From Pseudomonadota bacterium (GTDB lineage Bacteria > Pseudomonadota > Alphaproteobacteria > Caulobacterales > Caulobacteraceae): DNA of 38,352 nucleotides. A program made the position numbers and the translations under genes. The stretch spans positions 1 to 38,352 of the forward strand of contig JAEYWU010000062.1 of assembly GCA_023428785.1 (NCBI GenBank), in the 5' to 3' direction. Under the pieces are notes generated by a model, which searched no databases, was not told where the DNA came from, and worked only from the letters and a program-made list of their open reading frames with translations. This document shows positions 23,143-31,523 of this stretch, piece after piece. How positions within the stretch are numbered: position 1 is the first letter of the stretch; each line of letters begins with the position of its first letter.

Positions 23143-26100
23143 TCGGCCGCCTCATCGCCGCCGATGACGTGCCATTCCCAGACCCGCGCGAGGTGGTCGT
23201 AGTTGCCGCCGAAATTGCCCATGAACTGGGGCGCGACCCAGCTGAGGTAGGGGGTGTCGGGGTCGTCGAAGCGGGCCACGCGTCGCTGAAGGCCTTCGAA
23301 GGCGGCTTCGGACAGGGCGGCGGCCTCTTCGCCCCGGCCGCGCACCTCGGCCGAGCCAGGGACCTTGCGGCCGACGACCCGGACGTAGGTCAGTTCCTCC
23401 GGCTCCACCGGGCCGGAAGGGCCCGCGCCGCTGCGGGCGAGGATGGCGCCGGTCAGGGTCAGCTGGGGTGCGAAGCCCGCCTTGACCTGCTTGGCAGATG
23501 GGACGCCGCCGGTCTTGAAGTCCAGCACGGCCGCGCCAGTCTCGGACAGTTCGATCCGGTCGGCCTTGGCGGTCAGGGTGAAGGGACCGGCGGGCGCCTC
23601 GAAGGTATGGGCGACCTGCTGCTCGACCAGGATCTCGATCCCGCGCGCGCGGCGCCGGGTCTCGAAGCCAGCCAGCCAGACCGCACAGTTGCGGGCCAGG
23701 GGGCGCTCGCGCGCCATGGCAGCGTCCTCGAAGCCGTGGCCGCCGAGTTCCTCAAGCAGCAGGCTCTCCAGCTGGTCGGCGCAGTCGTCCGGCAGGACGC
23801 CGGGCCAGGCCAGGGTCATGCGCTCCACGGCCTTGTGCACCGCATTGCCGCGCGCCATCGCTTCGGCCGCCTGGCTGGGCCGGTCGAGGGGCTTCAGCCT
23901 CAGCACATAGCGAGCGTAGACGGCGTAGGGGTCGCGCACCCAGCGCTCGACGGCGGTGACGGGCAGCTTGCGGGGGCGCCGCTCGATGGGCGGGCGTGGC
24001 TCGGGCCGCCGGGCGTAGTCCGGGCGGTCGCTGGGCGAGGCGTCCAGCGCGCGCGCCCAGTCGAGATGATCCGACGGGCGCTCGAGCCGGATCGGGGCGG
24101 CGTCGGTTGCGGCCCCGCGCGTCAGCATTTCCAGCCGCCAGAGCCAGCGGGATTTCACCGCCGGCTGACCGCCGCGACGCTCGCTGTGGATCAGAACCAC
24201 CTCGTCGGCGCAGGCGGCCTGGACGAAGTCCTGCGCCGTCTGGCCGAGACGGCGTTCGGGCGGCGGCAGGCCCAGCGTCTTGCGCATCGGGCGCGACAGG
24301 AAGGGGTCGGTCGGCGCCGCATTGGGCCAGACACCGTCTTCCAGACCCGCCAGGATCATGCGGTCGGCACGGACCAGACGCGCCTCGATGGCCCCGAGGA
24401 TGCGCAGGCGCGGCTGATTGGCGCCGCCGGTGCGCACCGTCGTCTCGGCCAGGACGGCGGAGACCAGCTCGGCGAACTCGCTCCGGCTGAGCGGACTCAT
24501 GGCCTCGCCCGAGGCGATCAGTTCGGTCAGCAGACGGGCGGCGGCCTCGCCATCGGGGCCAGCCCAGGCCGAAAGGCCTGCGAGGGTTTCTATCAGGCCG
24601 GTCAGGGCGCGGGCGGCAGCGTCGGGCGTCGCGGCATTGTCGACGAAGGGCGCGCGCACCTCGGCCGACAGGGTCTCCAGCCGATCGACCAGGACGAGCG
24701 CGGCGGCCAGCCGTTCGCGGTGACTGTCAGAGATCTCGCGCCCGTCGTCGCGGGGCTCTCCCGCCTTGATCAGCACCCGTCGCAGGCGGCTCCAATCTCG
24801 GCGCCGCGGGCCGCGCAGGCCGTCCTGTTCGAGCGCGGTCAGGGCGTGAGGGGCGTTAGTCTCACCCAGGTTCAGCGCGACGAGCGGATGCTTGAGCAGC
24901 CCCAGAAGTACGTGTGGATTAAGCGGCTCGGCGAGGAAACGCACGGCCAGATCAACCAGCCGCCCGACCGGCATCCGGCTCAGGGGCTGGCCCGAGGAAA
25001 CGTCGGCGGACACGCCCCAGCGCTCAAGGCGCGCCGCGACCCGGCGACTCAGCGCCAGATCGGGCGTGACGAGGGCGCAGGACCGGCCAGGCGTCTCCAG
25101 CGTCTCGCGCATCAGCAGCGCGATGGCGGCGGCGGCTTCCTCTTCCGCACGGGCGGTCACGACGGAAAGGCCGCTGAGGCCGGCGGCGATGGGATCGGTA
25201 TCGGGGGCGGCCTCGCGCAGGCCGCGGATCACCTCGCGCCAGTCGCTGGTCGCATCGGCGGGCCGGAGGGCTTCGTTGATCAGGCGCTGGCGGGCGAGAC
25301 TGAGCCCGCGGTGCTCCGGCGCTTCGTCGGGGGCGTGCCACGGACGCACGCTGTCCCGGTCGACGCCATGCCGGTCGAGCAGGCGCCAGAGGCCATTCTG
25401 GGGATGTTGCTCGCTGTCCTTGAGGGTGGCCCAGACGCGCGGGTCCAGGTCCCGATCGAGACCGGGCAGGACGACGCAGCCGAGCGGAGCGTCGGCGACG
25501 GCGGCCAGGACATCGGCGGCGGCCGGCGCGGTTCCGGTCGAGCCTGCGGCGATGACCGGCCCGGTAGGCGGCTCGGCCTTCCAGCTGTCGGCCAGCAGGC
25601 GAAGCAGGCGCGCCCGTCGCCAGGCCGGATCGACCAGCCCGAGCTCTTCCAGCCGCCGGGGCCAGGCTTCGACCGCGATGGCGAGGAAGGCGGCGGCCTC
25701 GCGCCAGTGATCGGCCAGATCGCCCTCGACCAGCCCGGCGACGCGCGACGGGTCCCTGATCTCTTCGAGGTGGCAGGAATCGAGGAAGCCGCCGAGGGCG
25801 TCCGCCATCTCGAGGGCGCGGAGCGGCGTTAGGTCCGGGTGATGCCGGCTGACCAGCCGGGCCAGCTCGAACCGCCGGGTCAGGGGATCGATCGCCGGGG
25901 GCAGGTCGAGGCCGAGGGCGCCGGGCGCGAAGGGCGGCTCGTCTTCTTCCAGATCGCCGAGGGGGCGGACCTGGGGCAGGAGGACCGGGCGGTCGCCAGA
26001 CTGGGTGCGCAGGGCGTCGGTGAAGGCCCGGGCGGCGCGCCGGTTCGGCAGGAGGATGACGGCGTCCGAGAGCGTCTCGGGCGCCTGATCGCCCAGCCAT

Positions 26101-26201
26101 GACAGGACGCCCGAAGCCAGGTCCTCGAGGAAGGGCCTGCGCGCCTCGATGGCGTACCAGCGAGGGCCCTCAACCGCGAAAGGATCGAACCGCGCCGTCA
26201 T
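23139..26201 (-). CDS. addB: Double-strand break repair protein AddB
   Basis: About 1020 aa. It is the second subunit of AddAB. I choose MTARFDPFAV at 26201, which overlaps the upstream gene as ATGA, over an open but arginine-rich extension to 26315. The N-terminus reads MTARFDPFAVEGPRWYAIEA, then RRPFLEDLASGVLSWL. No GxxGKT Walker A is visible there, consistent with the reported loss of ATPase motifs in alphaproteobacterial AddB. Helicase-like segments include SDAVILLPNRRAARAF and LVRADRMILAGLEDGVWP. The C-terminal RecB-like nuclease shows KADRIELSETGAAVLDFKTGG (D...DFK) and PQLTLTGAIL. The cysteines of an iron-sulphur staple seen in Bacillus AddB are not obvious here. Confidence 0.95.
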   Translation of the reverse strand: MTARFDPFAVEGPRWYAIEARRPFLEDLASGVLSWLGDQAPETLSDAVILLPNRRAARAFTDALRTQSGDRPVLLPQVRPLGDLEEDEPPFAPGALGLDLPPAIDPLTRRFELARLVSRHHPDLTPLRALEMADALGGFLDSCHLEEIRDPSRVAGLVEGDLADHWREAAAFLAIAVEAWPRRLEELGLVDPAWRRARLLRLLADSWKAEPPTGPVIAAGSTGTAPAAADVLAAVADAPLGCVVLPGLDRDLDPRVWATLKDSEQHPQNGLWRLLDRHGVDRDSVRPWHAPDEAPEHRGLSLARQRLINEALRPADATSDWREVIRGLREAAPDTDPIAAGLSGLSVVTARAEEEAAAAIALLMRETLETPGRSCALVTPDLALSRRVAARLERWGVSADVSSGQPLSRMPVGRLVDLAVRFLAEPLNPHVLLGLLKHPLVALNLGETNAPHALTALEQDGLRGPRRRDWSRLRRVLIKAGEPRDDGREISDSHRERLAAALVLVDRLETLSAEVRAPFVDNAATPDAAARALTGLIETLAGLSAWAGPDGEAAARLLTELIASGEAMSPLSRSEFAELVSAVLAETTVRTGGANQPRLRILGAIEARLVRADRMILAGLEDGVWPNAAPTDPFLSRPMRKTLGLPPPERRLGQTAQDFVQAACADEVVLIHSERRGGQPAVKSRWLWRLEMLTRGAATDAAPIRLERPSDHLDWARALDASPSDRPDYARRPEPRPPIERRPRKLPVTAVERWVRDPYAVYARYVLRLKPLDRPSQAAEAMARGNAVHKAVERMTLAWPGVLPDDCADQLESLLLEELGGHGFEDAAMARERPLARNCAVWLAGFETRRRARGIEILVEQQVAHTFEAPAGPFTLTAKADRIELSETGAAVLDFKTGGVPSAKQVKAGFAPQLTLTGAILARSGAGPSGPVEPEELTYVRVVGRKVPGSAEVRGRGEEAAALSEAAFEGLQRRVARFDDPDTPYLSWVAPQFMGNFGGNYDHLARVWEWHVIGGDEAAE

Positions 26202-26938
26202 CCGCCCCGAAGTCGCGCCTCGGCGACGTCGCGGGCCTCGGGATCGCCGACATGCATCCAGTCGCCGTCCATCAGCACGCCGTGCAGGCGGCCTTCGTCC
26301 AGCCACGCGCCCCACAGCCCCTTTCCGCCGGGAAAGAGACCGAAGGACGTCTCCGGCCAGGCATAGATCGGGCGCGGATCGACGATGTGGACCCCCATGT
26401 AGTTGAACGGCGCGGTCTCCTGACCGGCCGCCCGCCGGCCGACCAGACGGCCGTCATCTTCCAGATAGAAGTCGCCGGGTCCGTCAAAACCGGTCGTGCG
26501 CTCCATCCGGGCCAGCAACAGGCGCGCGAACAGGACCTCGCGGTCGAATCCGGCGCACAGGTCGGCAATGGCGCGGGCTGGCGGCTCGGCGTCCTCGATC
26601 CAGACGCTGTCGATGTTGGCGACGAGGATGGGGTCGTCGCCCAGCAGATGGACAGCCGCCTTGATGCCGCCGCCGGTTTCCAGCGGCAGGTCGTGGGCGC
26701 GTTCGTCGGAGATGGTGACGCCCGGGCGGCCGTCGAGGTGCGCGATCAGCCGGTCGGCATGGGCATGGGCGTTGACGACGAAACGCTCGACGCCGGCCTC
26801 GGCGAGGCGATCCAGCATGTGGTCGATAAGGGTCTTTCCGCCGACCTCGACCAGGGCCTTGGGCCGGTCATTCGTCAGGGGACGCATGCGCGTGCCGAGG
26901 CCGGCGGCCAGCACCATGGCTGTTTTGGGCACGCTCAC
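26198..26938 (-). CDS. murU: N-acetylmuramate-1-phosphate uridylyltransferase (MurU-like nucleotidyltransferase)
   Basis: A 246-aa sugar-1-phosphate nucleotidyltransferase. The signature MVLAAGLGTRMRPLTNDRPK (residues 8-27) binds the nucleotide. DHMLDRLAEAGVERFVVNAHAHA, then PLETGGGIKAAV and PILVANIDSVW (the D...D metal region) follow. In the AmgK/MurU salvage route known from Pseudomonas and Caulobacter, MurU converts MurNAc-alpha-1-phosphate to UDP-MurNAc, bypassing de novo synthesis and giving fosfomycin tolerance. The assignment to MurU instead of another sugar nucleotidyltransferase rests on its neighbour AmgK: its GTG start overlaps the AmgK stop (GTGA), and its stop overlaps addB. Confidence 0.87.
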   Translation of the reverse strand: MSVPKTAMVLAAGLGTRMRPLTNDRPKALVEVGGKTLIDHMLDRLAEAGVERFVVNAHAHADRLIAHLDGRPGVTISDERAHDLPLETGGGIKAAVHLLGDDPILVANIDSVWIEDAEPPARAIADLCAGFDREVLFARLLLARMERTTGFDGPGDFYLEDDGRLVGRRAAGQETAPFNYMGVHIVDPRPIYAWPETSFGLFPGGKGLWGAWLDEGRLHGVLMDGDWMHVGDPEARDVAEARLRGG

Positions 26939-28035
26939 GAGCGGTTCTCCGCGAGGCGGGCGGCGGGCGGGACGTGGCGGTCGAACCAGGCGCGGACGCC
27001 TTCCATGCCGAGAGCTTGAAGGTTGCGCTCCAGATGAGCCCAGGTGCGGGGCATGAAGGCGGTGTACCGGTTGCGCCGGAACATGACCTCCTGCCGGGCG
27101 AAGACCCGTCCAAGGATGCGCGCTGCGTTCAGGGCTGCGAGCGCACGGTAGTCGGCGAGGAAGGCTTCGCGGTCCAGCTCGAGCCGGGCCGCCAGATAGC
27201 GGTCCAGCATGGCCGTTTCGAGCTCGGGCGCAACGTCGCGGCGAGCGTCCTGGAGCAGATGGAGCAGGTCCCAGGCCGGATGGCCGGCGACGGCGTCCTG
27301 AAAGTCGATCATGCCGACGCGGGCGAGGCCCTGGCGCTCGGGCAGCCAGAGCAGGTTCTCGGCGTGGTAATCACGATGGACGAAGACGGTGCGGCCGGTC
27401 TCGCCCCGCGCGATGATCGGGGCCCACAGCGCGCGCCACTCCTCGGCGGCGTCTTCGGAAGGGCGCGGCAGGCCCGAGAAGTCGAACCACCATTCCAGGA
27501 ACGGGTCGAGCCCCGCGCGATAGGCCAAGCCATCGTAGCGATGCAGCGGCCAGCGCTCGCCGGCGGCTTCGATGACGGCGGGCGGATCGGCGTCGTGCAG
27601 GCCCGCCAGGGCGTCGACGGCGGCGCCATAGAGGGTGTCGAGGTGGCTGTCCTGCAGGGCGAACAGGTCGTTGCCGAGATCTTCCAGCACGGCGAAGCCG
27701 CGCGCGGCGTCGTGGGCGATGACGGTCGGCGCCGACAGGCCCTGCGCCCGCAGCCAGCCAGCCAGCGCGACGAAGGCCGAGACCGAGCCGCCGGCCAGGC
27801 GGGCCTCGGCGTTGTAGCCAAGGGCGGAGCGCTCCTCAGGCGTGGCGTCGGCAGGGGCGACGGCGCTTTCGGCGGCGGGGGCCTGGTCCATGAAGATCAG
27901 GGAGCGGCCGTCAGCGGTGGTAAGGCGTTCGTAGGCCCGGGTCGAGGCGTCACCGGCCAACGGCGTACGGCGGGCCTCGGCCAGGCCGGCGGACTTCAGG
28001 AAATCGAGCCGTTCGGCTTCACGGTCGGAACTCAA
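26935..28035 (-). CDS. amgK: Anomeric MurNAc/GlcNAc kinase (AmgK-like phosphotransferase)
   Basis: A 366-aa aminoglycoside-phosphotransferase-fold kinase. The N-terminal lobe has PLAGDASTRAYERL (glycine loop) and the interlobe segment includes GFAVLEDLGNDLF. The catalytic loop is H220-R-D222-Y-H-A-E-N227 and the metal aspartate is D244 in GMIDFQDAV. In the salvage pathway it phosphorylates the anomeric hydroxyl of MurNAc and GlcNAc, feeding MurU. The start is TTG with AAAGGA about 8 bases upstream; it overlaps the tsaE 3' end by 17 bases. Substrate is inferred from the direct coupling to the murU-like gene. Confidence 0.88.
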   Translation of the reverse strand: MSSDREAERLDFLKSAGLAEARRTPLAGDASTRAYERLTTADGRSLIFMDQAPAAESAVAPADATPEERSALGYNAEARLAGGSVSAFVALAGWLRAQGLSAPTVIAHDAARGFAVLEDLGNDLFALQDSHLDTLYGAAVDALAGLHDADPPAVIEAAGERWPLHRYDGLAYRAGLDPFLEWWFDFSGLPRPSEDAAEEWRALWAPIIARGETGRTVFVHRDYHAENLLWLPERQGLARVGMIDFQDAVAGHPAWDLLHLLQDARRDVAPELETAMLDRYLAARLELDREAFLADYRALAALNAARILGRVFARQEVMFRRNRYTAFMPRTWAHLERNLQALGMEGVRAWFDRHVPPAARLAENRS

Positions 28036-28495
28036 GACTACGTCCTTTCCAGGCGCCCACGGGCGTCAGACGGGCGATACGGCCTTCGCCCGCGTGGGAC
28101 AACTCCACGGAAAGGCGATCGGGCGTGAGGCGGGCCCATTCCTGTGAGCCGATGCGGCCGGGCCATTCCACGAGGGCGGCCCCCTGATCCAGCGCTTCCT
28201 CGAGGCCGATCTCCAGCGCCTCGCCTTCCTCTTCCAGCCGGTAGAGGTCGAAGTGGGCGATGGGCGGTTCGGTCTCGTAGAACTGGACCAGGGTGAAGGT
28301 CGGGGACGGGACCTCCTCCTCGGGTGTGGTCAGGGCGCGGATCAGGGCGCGGGCGAGAACCGACTTGCCGGCGCCGAGCGGACCGGACAGCAGGATCGCC
28401 TCGCCTGACCGGACCGCGCTGGACAAAGCGGCGCCCAGTCGGCCGGTCGCTTCGATGTCGGCGAGCCGGATGTCGACGGCGTCGGTCAGGATCAC
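28019..28495 (-). CDS. tsaE: tRNA t6A biosynthesis ATPase TsaE
   Basis: A 158-aa P-loop ATPase that drives the TsaB-TsaD complex in forming N6-threonylcarbamoyladenosine at tRNA position 37. Walker A is GPLGAGKS (38-45, AILLSGPLGAGKSVLARALI). Switch-like PSPTFTLVQFYE, the DLYRLEEEGEALEIGLEEAL block and VEWPGRIG match the family. The start is GTG, overlapping the acyltransferase stop (GTGA). The last 50 residues extend slightly beyond the compact E. coli form. It is second in the cluster and lies upstream of the cell-wall salvage genes, a common arrangement in Caulobacterales. Confidence 0.95.
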   Translation of the reverse strand: MILTDAVDIRLADIEATGRLGAALSSAVRSGEAILLSGPLGAGKSVLARALIRALTTPEEEVPSPTFTLVQFYETEPPIAHFDLYRLEEEGEALEIGLEEALDQGAALVEWPGRIGSQEWARLTPDRLSVELSHAGEGRIARLTPVGAWKGRSLEFRP

Positions 28496-29337
28496 GCGAA
28501 GACCGCATCCGGCTGGTTGGCGAGGATGCGCTCAACATAGGCCTTGAGGGCGTAGGTCGCGCGGCCGGCGTCGATGTCCATGCGCATCGGGTCGATAACC
28601 GGGCCGACCTTGAGCTGGAACTTGCGGCCGCGCTTGTTCAGCAGCTCATGGAAGAGGGTGATGTCCCGAAGTTCCTCGGAGAAGCGGTCGAAGGTGTGGA
28701 ACAGGGCGGAGTACGGGCCGGCCACATGGATGGGTACGATCGGGGCGTTGTACTTGCGGGCCAGGGACGCGGCGGTGGGCTGCCAGGCCGGGTCGGTCAG
28801 CTGGCCGCTCTCGTCCTTGCGGGCCAGGCGCCCGGCCGGGAACATGACGACGCAGCGCTCGGCTTCGAAAGCCTCGCGGGCGGCCTGAAGGGTCTCGCGG
28901 GTCTTCTCGCGCGTGCGCTTGGCCTCGACCCATTCGACCGGGATCAGGACTTCGCCGAGGCGCGGCGAGACGCGAAGAGCGTCGGCGTTGGCGAAATAGA
29001 TGGCGTCGCCGCGGACCCGCTTGATTGCATCGTGGACGGCCAGGCCGTCGGCGATGCCGGTGGGGTGGTTGCAGACCACCACGCAGCGGCCGGTTTTCGG
29101 CACCCGGTCCAGGAACAGGGCGGCGACCTGCAGGTCCAGCAGGCCAGAGACGTAGTCCAGGGCCTCGACGCCGGTCATGGGCTGGATGGCCTCGGCCATG
29201 CGGCGGGCCTTGGCGTAGTCGAGCATGGCGTAGAGGAAGGGCTTGACCAGCGGCCAGGCGCTGGAGCCCGTCAGCCTGGGCGCCCGTTCGGCGATCAGCA
29301 CGTCGATGATGTGGGGCGCGCGGGCGGGAAGAGTCAT
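28492..29337 (-). CDS. Phospholipid/glycerol acyltransferase family protein
   Basis: A 281-aa member of the lysophospholipid acyltransferase superfamily. The catalytic block is CVVVCNHPTGIADGLAV (H91...D97) with five residues between H and D. That is the COG3176 hemolysin/OlsA-like spacing, not the HX4D of PlsC. The substrate block is RCVVMFPAGRLARK (166-174) and a later IVPIHVAGP is also typical. It likely acylates a lysophospholipid or lyso-ornithine lipid at the inner membrane; the substrate is not visible. It heads the cluster, 104 bases from the divergent peptidase gene, so the operon promoter should lie in 29338-29441. No N-terminal transmembrane helix is evident. Confidence 0.85.
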   Translation of the reverse strand: MTLPARAPHIIDVLIAERAPRLTGSSAWPLVKPFLYAMLDYAKARRMAEAIQPMTGVEALDYVSGLLDLQVAALFLDRVPKTGRCVVVCNHPTGIADGLAVHDAIKRVRGDAIYFANADALRVSPRLGEVLIPVEWVEAKRTREKTRETLQAAREAFEAERCVVMFPAGRLARKDESGQLTDPAWQPTAASLARKYNAPIVPIHVAGPYSALFHTFDRFSEELRDITLFHELLNKRGRKFQLKVGPVIDPMRMDIDAGRATYALKAYVERILANQPDAVFA

Positions 29338-29441
29338 GCGGCGGGGATGATCGTCTGCGGACGGCCCTTGAGCAAGCGGGGATGCGCCGGGCGAAATGCG
29401 GTGCTAGCAATCGCGCCGATTTCAGTTGCGGGAGCCACCCC

Positions 29442-31496
29442 ATGAACCGTCTCGCCCGTCCCCTCGTATCCCTGATCGCGCTGTCGTCGGCTCTGGCGGC
29501 CGCGCCGGCCTTCGCCCAGGAAGGCCGCGCCTTCACCGTCGACGACTTGGTCCGTATGGAGAGGGTGTCGGATCCGCGCGTGTCGCCGGACGGCGAGACG
29601 GTGGTCTATGGCCTGCGCCAGACCGACTATGAGAACAACCGCGGCGTCACCAGCCTGTGGTCGCTGGACCTGGACGGCAGCGAGCCGCACCGGCTTGCCA
29701 TCTCGGACGAGGGCGCCTCGACCGCGCGCTGGGCCGAGGACGGCCGGCTGTTCTTCATGCGCGGCGGCCAGGTCTGGGTCAGCTCGGACGAGGGCGCTAC
29801 GGCGAGCCAGGTGACGGCTCTGCCGCTGGACGTCGGCAGCTTCCGCATCGCGCCGGACGGCGGGTCGCTGGTGGTGTCGCTGGAGGTCTATCCGGCCTGC
29901 GAAAGCGATCTGGCCTGCACCGCCGCCGAGGTCGAGCACCGCACCAATCGCACCGAGACCGGCCAGGTTTATGACCGCACCTTCGTGCGCCATTGGGACA
30001 CCTGGGAAGACGGGCGTCGTAACCATCTGTTCCGTGTCGACATCGGCGCCGCGCCCGCGACCACGGCGGTCGGCCTGATGACGGGCTTCGACGGCGACAC
30101 TCCCTCGGTGCCGTTCGGCGACGAGGGCGAATATGCGATCGCCCCGGACGGCGCCTCGGTGATCTTCTCGGCCCGCGAGGCCGGCCAGACCGAGCCCTGG
30201 AGCACCAACTTCGACCTGTTCCAGGCCCCGATGGCGGGCGGGTCGGAGCGGGTCAACCTGACCGACGCGAACGACGCCTGGGACACGGGCCCGGTCTTCT
30301 CGCCGGACGGCCGGACGATGGCTTACCGCGCGATGAGCCGGCCGGGCTTCGAGGCCGACCGCTGGCGGATCATGCTGCGCGACGTGGCCACCGGCGAGAC
30401 CCGCGAGATCGCGGCGGACTGGGACCGCTCGGCCGACAGCCTGACCTGGTCGCCGGACGGCCGGATCCTGTACGCCACGGCCGGTGACACCGGCACGACC
30501 CGCCTGTTCGCCATCGACGTGCGTCGCGGCTCGGTAGTTCCGATCACCACGGGCGGCCACGTGGCGGGCGTCGAGCTGGCCGACGGCGGCTTCGTCTACG
30601 CCCGTGACGGCATGGACGGCCCGGTCCAGCTCTACTTCAAGACCTTCCGCGGCCGCGAGATGCCGCGCCAGCTGACCAACCATAACGCCGAGGTCCTGAG
30701 CCAGGTGGCGCTGGGCGAGTACGAGCAGTTCTCCTTCCCCGGCTGGAACGACGAGACGGTCCACGGCTACATCGTGCGCCCGCACGGCTATCAGGAGGGC
30801 GAGGAATATCCGGTCGCCTTCCTCATCCACGGCGGCCCGCAGGGCTCGTTCGGGGACGCCTGGTCCTACCGCTGGAATCCGCAGTTCTACGCCGGTCTCG
30901 GCTATGCGGTGGTGATGATCGATTTCCACGGCTCGACCGGATACGGCCAGGCCTTCACCGACGCGATTAGCCAGCACTGGGGCGACCGCCCGCTGGAAGA
31001 CCTCCAGAAGGGCTGGGACTATGTCGTGGCCAACTATGACTTCCTGGATGAGGACCGCGCCTGCGCGCTGGGCGCCTCCTACGGCGGCTATATGGTCAAC
31101 TGGATCGCCGGCAACTGGAACGAGCCGTGGGATTGCCTGGTCAATCACGACGGCGTCTTCGACACGCGTGCGATGGGCTACGAGACCGAGGAGTTGTGGT
31201 TCACCGAGTGGGAAAACGGCGGCACCCCGTGGGAGAATCCGGAGGGCTATGAAGAGTTCAACCCGGTGAACCACGTGCAGAACTGGCGCGTGCCGATGCT
31301 GGTGGTCCAGGGCGACCTGGACTTCCGCATCCCGACCGCCCAGGGGCTGGCCACCTTCAACGCCCTGCAGCGCCGGGGCATCCCCAGCCGCCTGCTGTTC
31401 TTCCCGAACGAGAACCACTGGGTCCTGCGCACCCACAACTCGGTCCAGTGGCACAACACCGTCGCCGACTGGCTGGAGCGGTATCTGGAGGAGTAG
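29442..31496 (+). CDS. Secreted S9 family prolyl-oligopeptidase-like peptidase
   Basis: A 684-aa serine peptidase (S9, dipeptidyl/acylaminoacyl-peptidase type). I choose ATG 29442 with GGAG upstream and a clear signal peptide (MNRLARPLVSLIALSSALAA, AxA cleavage at FAQ). Residues about 30-420 are a beta-propeller with repeated SPDG-type blades (RVSPDGETVVYG, RIAPDGGSLVVS, FSPDGRTMAYRA, WSPDGRILYATA). The alpha/beta-hydrolase domain has the nucleophile S546 in LGASYGGYMVNW, D627 in VQGDLDFRIPTAQ and H659 in FPNENHWVL. The oxyanion region is FLIHGGPQGSFGD. It is probably periplasmic and trims short peptides. It stands alone and its stop is 27 bases from the convergent MFS gene end. Confidence 0.95.
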   Translation: MNRLARPLVSLIALSSALAAAPAFAQEGRAFTVDDLVRMERVSDPRVSPDGETVVYGLRQTDYENNRGVTSLWSLDLDGSEPHRLAISDEGASTARWAEDGRLFFMRGGQVWVSSDEGATASQVTALPLDVGSFRIAPDGGSLVVSLEVYPACESDLACTAAEVEHRTNRTETGQVYDRTFVRHWDTWEDGRRNHLFRVDIGAAPATTAVGLMTGFDGDTPSVPFGDEGEYAIAPDGASVIFSAREAGQTEPWSTNFDLFQAPMAGGSERVNLTDANDAWDTGPVFSPDGRTMAYRAMSRPGFEADRWRIMLRDVATGETREIAADWDRSADSLTWSPDGRILYATAGDTGTTRLFAIDVRRGSVVPITTGGHVAGVELADGGFVYARDGMDGPVQLYFKTFRGREMPRQLTNHNAEVLSQVALGEYEQFSFPGWNDETVHGYIVRPHGYQEGEEYPVAFLIHGGPQGSFGDAWSYRWNPQFYAGLGYAVVMIDFHGSTGYGQAFTDAISQHWGDRPLEDLQKGWDYVVANYDFLDEDRACALGASYGGYMVNWIAGNWNEPWDCLVNHDGVFDTRAMGYETEELWFTEWENGGTPWENPEGYEEFNPVNHVQNWRVPMLVVQGDLDFRIPTAQGLATFNALQRRGIPSRLLFFPNENHWVLRTHNSVQWHNTVADWLERYLEE

Positions 31497-31523
31497 GAGC
31501 GGGAGACCGCGCCGCCGGCAGAA

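Noticed and set aside
23169..25832. 887-codon plus-strand frame opposite addB
   Set aside because: It mirrors the codon bias of addB; the product has no family features and lacks a ribosome binding site.
29334..31454. 706-codon minus-strand frame opposite the S9 peptidase
   Set aside because: Same reason: the plus strand has the signal peptide, propeller and triad, and the antisense product looks like low-complexity shadow.
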